From: Dioscorea cayenensis subsp. rotundata
Lineage: Eukaryota; Streptophyta; Magnoliopsida; Dioscoreales; Dioscoreaceae
Reading direction: 5' to 3'
Assembly: GCF_009730915.1 (NCBI RefSeq)
Contig: NC_052472.1
Coordinates: forward strand, 1,302,001 to 1,366,000
Length of the DNA: 64,000 bases
The position numbers and the translations under genes were made by a program. A model generated the notes under the pieces. It made no database searches. It had not been told where the DNA came from and was given only the letters and a program-made list of their open reading frames with translations. Of the stretch, positions 1 through 9,811 are shown piece after piece; positions within the stretch are counted from its first letter, which is position 1, and every line of letters starts with the position of its first letter.

Positions 1-109
1 CATTATCTTTTTTCTAATTTTTCTCCTTCAAAAAATAAAAATAAATAAATAAATAAAAATATAGCTCACTTCCTCTTCTATCTCTTCCTCTAACTAGACC
101 TTTGAGGGT

Positions 110-275
110 CCATGGGGTTTAGGGTTTTTAGGTTTTAGCATTTAGGTCTAGGGGTTTAGAGTTAGGAGTTTACGGTTTAGTTTTTAGGGTTTTATAGTTT
201 TAAGAATTTTAGAGTTTTGGGCTTAGGATTTTATAGTGTTTAAGGTTTAGAGTTTAGGATTTTATAGCGTTTTAT
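110..275 (+). repeat. degenerate telomere-like tract (TTTAGGG-related)
   Basis: The stretch is dominated by variants of GGGTTTAGGGTTTTTAGG and GTTTAGAGTTTAGGATTTTA, spaced every 7 to about 20 bases. The unit resembles the plant telomere repeat TTTAGGG, but perfect copies are few and spacing is irregular, so this would be an old interstitial tract or a low-complexity sequence of similar composition. The same strand carries the G-rich repeat throughout. Confidence 0.4.
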
Positions 276-294
276 AGAATTTTTCACTTGATCA

Positions 295-745
295 AAAAAT
301 CTTGAGAAATTATTCATATCATCCCTCCAAGTTTCTCAATTGATCAAAAAATTGTTGGGTATTTGCGTATTCCCAAAGAATCCTTTCTTTTTATGATAGT
401 TTATTTTTCAGTCATTTTTGTCAGAAAAGTAGTTGGCGTTAACAAAATGCCCTCAATTTTTTTAAACGAAAACACATAATATTTAACGAAAATGTAACAT
501 ATTAAATAAAAACTTACGTGGTTACATGTAAACATGCAATATTAAATAAAAAATATATTTAATAAGCAGGAAGTATATTTTGTAAATGAGGCAAAATTAG
601 ATTTTTATATAAAATAAACTGATGGAGTGAGCCGTGTGTATTGTAAAAAAAAAAGTAAACTGAAAAAAGAAAGACTGCCGAGGATATTGAAATATAGAGG
701 GATTGCAGAGGATATTTGAAAAGTTGCAAGGACTAATAAATAACT
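295..745 (+). repeat. dispersed repeat, copy A (partner at about 21895-22340)
   Basis: This segment and the one near 21.9-22.3 kb share an ordered series of blocks in the same orientation. The blocks are TTCATATCATC near the left end, TGATAGTTTATTTTTCA, an AAATAAAAACTTA block followed by GTAAACA, AAGTATATTTT, and GGGGATATTTGAAAAGTT-like sequence near the right end. The order and spacing agree over about 450 bp, so they are two copies of one element. No protein frame is present; it is probably a non-autonomous transposon or a fragment of one. Confidence 0.65.
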
Positions 746-3700
746 TTCTCTTATTTTTTTTTATTGCTTTATCACAATTTTCTTTTTATATCTAAGAATC
801 AATCTATACCATGTTTATTATTTATTTTTACTTAACTACAAAATTTTACATACCATAGATTCTAGATTATCTTTATAAAGGATTTGTTTAGCTTTATATT
901 AAATAATTTTATTTCATTTTAGGTTAAAAACATTGATAAAAGGAGTTATTTTGAGCAGAATATAAATATGCATTTCTCTTTACCCTATATATATATATAT
1001 ATATTTATATTCAGTTTTTAGCTTAATAAAATTAGTTTGTATACAATTTTTTTATAATTTTTTAAATAAAAAAATGAAACTAACAAATATATTTTACATA
1101 TAATAAGACAATGTCAATTAATAATTTCCAAATTAGTGATGTTGAAGAAGTGATTAAATATTTTTTTTATTTGTAAAAAATAATATTTTAGTAGTGATCA
1201 TGAGATTATCATCACTATGTATCATACTAATTTAATTGATTACTAATTAATAGATCCCCATGTTTATTGTTTAATGCCATGAAGACAATGATAAAACTTT
1301 AGTAGGATTATTTCTATCTTGTATTTTAAATCCTCTAAGCTTCTTCATGCCTAAAAGTTTGTCCCTAACCCTAACTAGTTCTTGTATACTCTAAAATGTC
1401 ACATTTTTAATTTTTGTAATATTAATAAATAATACTATTATATATTATAAAACATAAAAATCTATAATATATTTATATATTTCCAACGACATAGTTAAGT
1501 TTTTATTTACTATGATTTAACGTAAAAACTAATCTCAATCTTGATTCCAAAAAAAAAACTGTAATTTAAAATGAAATTCAAACTTTTATTGAGCCAACTT
1601 CAAAGTGTTTAATTTGAAAGGTTGAAATTTCTAATTAAATTTGTGTTTTTATTAAGTAAAAAAAAAATTATTAATTTTTAACCCGCTTAATTTTTTTTAG
1701 TAAAAACAAAGCTTTGAATCAGTCTGGTATGAAATACTGAGAACTCTATTGAAAATATTTCTTTCTTACTCAATATTTATTATTTAAATAACTTAATTCT
1801 CTATCACTTAGACCAACTTTTGATAATTTTTCTGAGATGAATTAACCGTGCACATCAATAGATTGGTTGATTTTTATCCCTGTTGTAATAGTCAAACAAA
1901 ATGATTTGAACATGAAATTGAAGCTGCCAAAAGGCCCCCACAAAATAATGACATTGCATGGGTTTGTTGTACAGTGTGTGAACATGACTACCGCAATTGG
2001 CGCAATGCAAAAGACAATTTATTAATTTCCAAACTTATATGTATACACATCAGAATAACAAAACAGTGGACCTGCCAACTATCACCATGACACCTCCAAA
2101 AATAAGGACACAATTATTATTTTTATTATTATTAGTTTTTTTGGACATATTTACCCTTGTAAAACCATTTGGGTTTTCCTTTAATTTATATATATTCCTT
2201 GTCATTTAAATATTTTGAAATTTAGGACACTTGAAAACAAAAGAATTTGATATTATTATTATTATTATTATTTTGATAAATGTGAACAAACTCATGTGTC
2301 AAGAGCAAACACATGAATGAGAGTGCAAACATAAATTTTATAACACTTGTGCACTTTATATTGTGCAGAACACTTTATATAGGAGATTCAATGTCAATAG
2401 ACCAAACAACTCATTGATATATTATATATATATATATAAGTATCTAAGATTTCACATATTTTTCATTTATTATTAAATGATAAAATGTTGATAATTGAAT
2501 TTATAATTTATAAAAATCTCAATTTATTCAGTGATATATATCATAGCAAAAGCTTTTACTGTTGCGGTTGTTGTTGTTGTTAGTTTTAGTTTTAAAAACT
2601 ACTTCGATTTTTTTAAACTATAACTAATTTGTGCGCATGCGTTCTAGTTTTTACTTTTTCCATGGGAGTTATATATATATATATAGTTTTTTGTTGATTT
2701 TTTTATTTTTTAAAATGTAAAGAAATTGATGGCAGATATTAAAATTATAGTCCAATAGTTGTTATTTATAAAGGATAATATACAATTGATATTTGTAGAG
2801 ATGTATTAGACACTGGAGGGCATTATCTGTTACTATACATGAATGGATAGTGCCTATTAAATACAAATCTAACAAAGTACTGTAGAATATGATTAGATTT
2901 AAAATCTAAGGATATCTTTAGATGACGTGACCCTTCTCTCTCCGTACAATACATTATATTCTTTTATTTGAATTTTTCATTTTTATTCACTAATTAGATT
3001 AGTTGTGACAATAAGTCATTACATCATTCCATAACACATATATTTTTCATTTTTTATTAACATGCTTGATTAAATAATAATCTTACAATATAAAAAACGA
3101 TTAAAGTAAATTTTTAAAAAAATGATAGAAAATAAAAAGCAACTTCCAAAGACTCACATAACCATTATTACTTCCTCCACCCCGTTTGTATTTTATATAG
3201 TAAAGACATAGTATAATTATTATATAATCTTGGGATCAATATTTTAATGAGAACTTGTTCTTATAATTAACAACATTTGGGTGTTATAATTAATTGCTAT
3301 AAAAAGTAGTAGAGGTCTATATAGACTTGACTAAAAACTCATTCAATCAAAGAAAGATTATTATGTTGAAAATAATTATGCTTGGAAGGCTTAAAAGCTA
3401 CATATTCTTCTTATTCTTTTTAAGCATTTAATGTTACACATCATACATTCTCTTTTAGCTTTGCTTTGCCCTTAAACTAAGTATATATTTATAATTAACA
3501 GCTTGGTTTTCCTACTTTTGTTTATTATTATTATTATTATTCTTTTTTGGTGTGCATACTCAAAAAATTTATTCCAATTTTATTCTAAGTCAAAAGAGAG
3601 TGGAAATAATTGCATCCTTGTATTCTTTTCATATTAAACTATTGTGCTAAGATTTTCTTTTCCTCTATTAAATTAGTATATGTTACTATTCCCAAAATAC

Positions 3701-4117
3701 TTTTGATATAATTCAATTAACACCAAAAGAAAATTATACACTAGAAAATAAAAATAAAAATAAAAATATATTATTTCAATTTTCTTTTATACTTATTAAA
3801 AACATCATTTTTAATTATATATTTTCTACAATATTTATTTTTATTTAAATACAGTCTCTCAATTTTTTTATTTACCGTTTTGCCTAAATTGGTGTTTTTT
3901 TTAAACTTTGTTCATTTACGTAATTAAAATATAAAAAGCCACATATAATCAACCCTAATTTCCAACATCTACTTACAAAAAATAAAATAATACACATTTC
4001 CAATCATATTCCATCAATAAAGTTATATAAAAAATTACACTAGTGAAAATACACATCCTAAAAAAGTTTTTTATTAATCATTTATTTTTTACTTTATTAT
4101 TATTTTTTTATAAAATA

Positions 4118-4385
4118 AATAAGCTACTATCTATACTATTCATTGTATAATGCAAAAGATTCAAACACTCAACTTCCCGCATCGGACTCCTGACTCCTGT
4201 GCTCAATTCCCCTGCCTCATCATTTTTATTTTATTTTATTATTATTTTATTATCATTATATTTTTAAAGTGAACAAACTACTATCTATACTATAATACTA
4301 TTCACTGCATAAAGAGAGTGAATCAAACTCTCGACTTCCCGTATAGGACTCCCGACTCCTGTGCCCGACTCCCGTGCCTCATCTA
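4118..4385 (-). repeat. two tandem SINE-like / tRNA-related units
   Basis: Two related units lie in direct succession, about 4118-4222 and 4270-4383. Both contain a CTACTATCTATACTAT block, then a CAAACTC block, ACTTCCCG, GACTCC, CTCCTGTGC and GCCTCATC, and are followed by a TTTTATTTTATTT tail. Read on the minus strand, the GAGAGTTTGATTCACTC stretch resembles an RNA polymerase III B box, which suggests a tRNA-derived SINE. The A box was not identified with certainty, so the SINE label is an inference from sequence style. Confidence 0.4.
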
Positions 4386-4676
4386 TTTTATTTTATTTTA
4401 TTTTATTATTTACAAGAGGATTAAAAAAAAAAAACAAAAAAAGCAAATCAAAAAAATTCAAACACTATGCGCTCCAACGTTCTAAAGAAATTTATATGCC
4501 GCGTGATAACTCCCAATAATACATGTGAAAAGAGTAATCCTAAAGCAACTCCTCTTCTTCCATCATACATATATATATATATAGTTATATACATACAAAC
4601 ACACAAACACTCATTCTCTCATATATATATATATTCATCCATCAACCTTCCCTTCTCTTCCTCTCATTCCACCACC

Positions 4677-6200
4677 ATGAACTCCTCCTTCTTTACTGTC
4701 TTCTTCTTCATCTTCATCCTTCCATGCACTTTATCATCATCAATGGCAATGGCAATGGCAATGGCAATGGCAGAGGAAACACAATGTTCATCAAAAGACA
4801 GAGAAGCACTACTGAGTTTCAAAGCAAGCATCATCAAAGACACCACTGGAATCCTCTCAACATGGCAAGGTCTTGACTGCTGCAATGCTTGGGAAGGTAT
4901 TGAATGCCATCCAACTTCATACAGAGTCATTTCACTCCATCTTCAAACCTCTCCATCTGATCCTCTGTCCTACATGAAGGGTACTCTGTCTCCTTCTCTT
5001 TCCTCCCTTACTTTCCTACAATCCCTTCTCATTTCCAACATGAAGCAAATCACTGGCTTCATTCCTCTTTCCTTCTCTAACTTCTCCAATCTCACTGTGC
5101 TTTACTTGGAAAACAACATGCTTGTAGGTTCTATCCCTTCAAAACTAGGACTTTTGAGATTCTTTAAAGGCTTTGTCTTTGAGTGGCAACAAACTTCATG
5201 GTGAGCTTCCTTCCTCACTTGGTTCCATTCCTGGTTTGTTCCAAATCAATGTTGGCATGAACTTGTTGTCAGGTCCAATCCCAAAAACATTCAGAAATCT
5301 TCACAGTTTACAGTCTCTTGATCTCAGTCACAATTTGTTCTCTGGTCCAATTCCAACCTTTTTTGATTCCCAGTTCCAGAACCTGACTTTCTTGGACTTG
5401 TCCTACAACCAATTCACAGGACAAATCCCAGCAAGTCTTTGTTCTTTGTCTGGTGTTTTAGATCTCTCTTTGAGTCATAACAAGCTCACCGGTTTCATTC
5501 CCGGCCAAATCGGCAACTTGAAATCTTTGTCTTCTTTGTCTTTGAGTGATAATTTGTTGAATGGTTTCATTCCTGAAGCTTTTGCACAACTGCAGAAACT
5601 CTGGTACCTGAACATCTCCAGAAATTTTTTCTCCGGTTCATTGCCGGAAAAACTCGGCACCGGATTTCAATCTCTCATATCCATAGACCTTAATCACAAT
5701 AATTTCAGCTTAGGAAGTATACCAAAATGGCTGACAAACAGAGAGCAATTAAGAGAAATCAAATCTCTCTGGTTGCAGAATCAAAGGCCAATTCCCAGAA
5801 TTCCAATTTCCTGAATCACTGACATCCATTGATTTCTCAAACAACAGAATGACAGGACAAATCCCAAACTCAATTTCAAAGATGAACAGTTTGACAAAGA
5901 TTGATGTTTCAAGGAATTTATTAAATGGGAGCATTCCTGAATCAATGGGAGAGATTGAAGGGTTGGAATGGATTGATTTATCAATCAATGAGTTGAGTGG
6001 GAGGATTCCAGTGAGTTTTGTGGGGTTTGAGGAATGTGAGACATGCAAATTTCAGAGCAAATAGATTGTGTGGATTGATTCCTCAGACAAGACCATTCAA
6101 TGTTTTTCATGCTGTTGCTTATGCTCATAATCTTTGTCTTTGTGGCAAACCTTTGCCACCTTGCAGGAACAAGAACAACAGCAGCATGAATTCAAACTGA
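4677..6200 (+). pseudogene. secreted leucine-rich-repeat protein, broken by three frameshifts
   Basis: The start at 4677 is chosen because a hydrophobic signal peptide follows directly. Next come an LRR N-terminal cap with the pattern C..KDREALLSFKASI, a paired Cys and W.GIEC, and about 12-15 plant-type LRRs (LxxLxLxxNxLxGxIP). The end is LCGKPLPPC and a short hydrophilic tail. No transmembrane segment or kinase follows, so the family is DRT100/PGIP-like or a receptor-like protein without anchor, acting in the cell wall or apoplast. The frame changes three times: about 5166-5170 (one extra base in AAAGG), about 5770-5785, and about 6053-6057 (one extra base in CAGAGC). Each change is a net +1, and LRR coding resumes in the new frame with no other stops. 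Either the gene has recently died or the assembly has indel errors. Intact length would be about 500 aa. Confidence 0.75.
4743..4772 (+). repeat. coding hexanucleotide repeat (ATGGCA)5
   Basis: Five perfect tandem ATGGCA units encode five Met-Ala pairs at the end of the LRR protein's signal peptide region, just before the mature N-terminus. A hexanucleotide array keeps frame when it expands, so this is a likely site of length variation between alleles. Confidence 0.95.
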
Positions 6201-6837
6201 TAGTTTTTTTAGTTTTTTATTTGGAGGATAACATCTGATTATCTGATAATAATCTGTGTAGTTTGTAAGAGTTTGGTTATCTTTGAAGAAGGTTCAAGCA
6301 GCAATTTATATGGTTGTTGAATTACTTGATTATGTAGGAAATAAGGTTGGATAAATGAGAAAATTGAAAGAAAAAGTTTTTTTTTTTAATTTTAATTTTT
6401 TTTATGTGGTGGAACTTGATTTGGAGAATGACATGATCAGTCATCAAGCAAATTTATATTTAAATTTGCATAGATACCCTCATAAAAGAGTAAAATTATA
6501 TGTACACACACATAGAAATCATGTTGATTCTCTGAATTCTGACAGTAACAATCTGACCCTGTTTTTTTGGTATCTTTGTTCGGACACTGAAATATATTCA
6601 GTCTTTTTTGTGGTGTGGGAGTTTATCTATATATATATATATATGTTTATATACAAACATTTTTTTTTAATAATATTAATTAATTAAATTCAATTTACAT
6701 TTTACAATTTAAAAAAGTTCCAAATAGCAAGTAATTCAAAACTTTCAATAGAGTAACAATTAAAATTTCATGTTAACAATCTCCACAAAATTTCAATGAA
6801 GATGTTCAAACCATTATCTAACAAATGCTCACTTATA

Positions 6838-6842
<5 letters not shown>

Positions 6843-6869
<27 letters not shown>

Positions 6870-7093
6870 TTAGAGGACCATTCTTCTATGGACGTCCATT
6901 ATCAACTATTGGATCTCAATCCAACAACCAATAATGATGAACAACAATTTAATACAGTAACAAACAATTAATATAGTAACAAATACGACAATTACTGTTC
7001 AGAACAGTATACCACACAGTACTATTGTTTATCAATATCGGCTATTAGATTATAATCCAACGGTTGATAATTGAACGTCAATAGAAGATCTTT

Positions 7094-7130
<37 letters not shown>
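6843..7130. mobile_element. MITE with about 40-bp inverted ends, inserted in a (TA)n tract
   Basis: A TA run (6843-6869) is followed by a left end (about 6878-6920) containing TTCTTCTATGGACGTCCATT and TATCAACTATTGGAT. The right end (about 7050-7092), read on the other strand, gives CTTCTATTGACGTTCAATT and TATCAACCGTTGGAT. Most of the roughly 40 aligned positions match. A second TA run (7098-7130) follows directly. The core is about 220 bp and has no coding frame. MITEs placed within TA microsatellites are known in plants (the rice Micron family is the named example); membership in that family is not claimed. Confidence 0.75.
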
Positions 7131-7137
<7 letters not shown>

Positions 7138-7239
7138 TTTATTATTTACACACAACACAACCAAACTCTCTTATTGACCAAACAAACTCTCAAGCACACA
7201 AAGCATTGAAAACACAAAGCATACACACAAAGAAAAGGC

Positions 7240-8656
7240 TCACCTCACAAGACCAAGGTTAAGTATCCCCCAAGAACTTTTAGGCCAACTCTTATTCTTA
7301 GCATTCATCAATATAAGCCTTCCCCATGCAATCCACCCTTCCCAACTCATCCTCTTATCCCATGAACTCCCCCACTCCATTATCAACCTCAACCCTTCTT
7401 CTGCCACCTTCTCCGCCTCCTCGAACCTTCCTGTACTCACATAAACTTGCCCGAGCACCAAATACGGCTCGCCGACGTACCGATTCTTCTCACAACTCTC
7501 TTTCAGCATCATCTCCACTGTCTCCATTCTATTATGATTTATCATGACATCCCAATACAAGTCTCTTGCTGCTTTCTGTTTTTCTGTATCCAATAGTTTT
7601 GTGCAATACTGAAAAACCGGCGGAATTACTAATTCCAAGTCGTCGTCTCTATCGTTATAATCTTGTGATTTTTGTGTTATTGTTTCTTGAATAAAGATGT
7701 TTTCTTCTCTTACAATGAGATTATAGATAGCTCCCATTCTTGATATGGAGTTCATCCATAGTCCCGGCCGGCCGTCGCCGGGCCAGAGTGCGGTGAATTT
7801 GTTTCCGGTGAACTCTAATCGACCATTTTCGTTATCAAAGAGTTCATCTTGAAAGGAATAGTATTGATCACTGAAATCCGCCATTGTCATGAGCACAAAT
7901 GCTGCTACCATTCTTCTTGATAGATGCACTTCTTCTCCTGTTTTTAATGTGCTTCACTTTTATTCCTGCATTAAAATTGCAAAGGTGTTAATATCAATAT
8001 GTTTTATAATATTTTTGAAACAATTACAAATTGAAAATGCAGAAAAGATAAGGCCTCAATTGCTTCTTCTCAAGCTTCAATATATCCACACCATAATTTA
8101 ATAATTTTATTTTAATTTAGAAAACATTGATAATACCTTGAGCAGGAAGAATAGACTGCAGTTTCTGACGCCACTGTTCATTACTATTTGAAATTCCAGT
8201 CTCCCTGACCTTAATCACAGACTCTTCAGAACACTGAAGATGATAAACAAGTTCATCATCAGAATACTTAAAAATGATATCATCATGAATGAGTGTCTGC
8301 CTATCAACAATGCAGAAAAGATGAACAAGTCTTTCGGCCTCGACGCCGATCAGTCCACGGAGAGTTTCACGGCCATCGGAGTTGATGTCGAAGAGAGCAA
8401 GATTAACATAAGAGTTTGAGTAAACAGAATGGAAAAGACCACAAAGAGCAATGGAGTTAGGAGCATTCCAGAGCTTGAGAATGCGGTAAACGTCGGTGAG
8501 GTGGGATAAGAAACAGCCGTCTTTGTGCCAGCACTCGCCGGCGCCGGAAGACTGGAGGAGGGTGATGAGATTGGGAAGTGATGGATCTATGGTTTGAAGG
8601 TCTCCACGGAGGAATGGTAGAGCTTTTGAGAGCATGTTTGAGAGTTGTGTGCTCAT
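7240..8656 (-). pseudogene. DUF6817-type protein gene, two exons, one frameshift
   Basis: Exon 1 runs 8656-8137 and ends AAG|GTATT. Exon 2 runs from 7965 (after TGCAG) to the stop at 7240. Exon 1 carries the conserved run HKDGCFLSHLTDVYRILKLW and a FHSVYSNSYVNLALF motif, which I recognise as the plant DUF6817 family. Exon 2 continues with V.LSRRMVAAFVLMTMADFSDQ, GDGRPGLWMN and a TPR-like LGQVYVSTGRFEEAEKVAEEGLRL segment. After the splice the reading frame is right for eight residues, then shifts by one base in the A5 run at 7941-7945; the following frame is open to the end. A TATAAATA box lies at 8738-8745. Apart from that base the gene looks intact (about 410 aa), so an assembly error is as likely as a real null allele. 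The molecular function of the family is not known to me. Confidence 0.75.
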
Positions 8657-9811
8657 TGTTTTGTTGAAGATGAAGTTTGTTTGTATAATTGTATTGGACT
8701 GTTTTTGGATGTGGAAGTGAAGGTGTTGAAGGGAAGTTATTTATAGATGAAGAAAATTTGCATGATGGAAAAATATATTATAAAGGTCTTGATGGTTATG
8801 ATGTGTATGATGAACTTATGGCAATAAATAATGAAGATAAAGATTAAAGTTAAAGAGGGAGAATGATGAAATGGTGTAATTTAAGATGAATTATTGAGGT
8901 TGTTCTTTTATTATTGTTGGAGTAGGTAGATATCTAAACTTTTTTTTTGTTTTTAAAAAATAAATAAATCATTTCAATTCAATTAAAAAAAAACAAAATA
9001 CCTAAACTCATTAGATATAAACATTATTTATTATTAAAAAATGCCTTATAAATAAAGACATCATATTACTAATGTTTTTCTAATGATTTGACACTAAATG
9101 TATTACACTAATAATATCATCTTTGTTCGGATATAAAGAGTTATTTTAAAAAGTTCTTCATTTAGTTCGATGAATGTATAAAACCTGAACTACTATTATG
9201 TAAAATATAATATTAAATTTGCAACTACTTTGTAATTGAAAATCCACTGTTGATTCATGAAATTTAGTACAAGTATGATTAAAAAAAATTATAAAAATTT
9301 AATCCATTTGACAAACTGTTTTAATTGACTAAATTGTTGGAGCAATCATATCCTTCTCTCTATTGATAAGTTTCTGTGGTGTATATGATAATGCAACTAA
9401 TTATAACAATAATAATACCAATAATAAAATAATATATCAACATTTATTTATACAGTAAATGATGAGGACAAGCTAGATAATGCCTCCCTTTGGATGCCCA
9501 AAAAGCGAAGTACCAGATTATAATTCATGTATTATATAGACTTGAAATAATAATAATAATAATACTAACACAACTACTTCTTGATGATTGATTCCACAGA
9601 ACACAGATCATAAAGGACAATGCAGACCACAAGAATCACACATGAAACAATCATCACTGTTTCTAATTTATCAAAGAATATATATAAAACTATTAAGGAG
9701 AAAGTAAGTCATATTGATTTAGATGACATTACAACATTTTTGTAGATTTAACAACAGATACAAATAGAACATATGAATCCAAGTGGAAACAAATTTTTGG
9801 CATTAAAACAC
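8657..9811. other. intergenic region between the DUF6817 gene and CDT1
   Basis: It contains the promoter of the minus-strand DUF6817 gene (TATAAATA at 8738-8745, about 80 bp before its ATG) and, at the other end, the 3' untranslated region of CDT1. The middle (about 8940-9550) is plain AT-rich sequence with short AAT runs near 9550. No coding or repeat structure was recognised. Confidence 0.5.

Larger units (their letters stand above)
1..4466. other. gene-free AT-rich intergenic region
   Basis: No convincing coding sequence was found here. Short open frames such as the one at 1997-2209 lack homology, codon structure or splice context. The stretch holds a degenerate telomere-like tract (about 110-275), one copy of a dispersed repeat (about 295-745), TA and ATT microsatellites (for example 2253-2272 and 2659-2684) and two SINE-like units (about 4118-4385). 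Everything else reads as unconstrained AT-rich DNA. Confidence 0.6.

Noticed and set aside
4467..4676. N-terminal extension of the LRR reading frame
   Set aside because: The upstream ATG gives a low-complexity sequence through TA repeats; the ATG at 4677 starts a normal signal peptide.
7326..7547. Plus-strand Ser/Pro-rich frame
   Set aside because: It is the antisense shadow of the DUF6817 gene's second exon.
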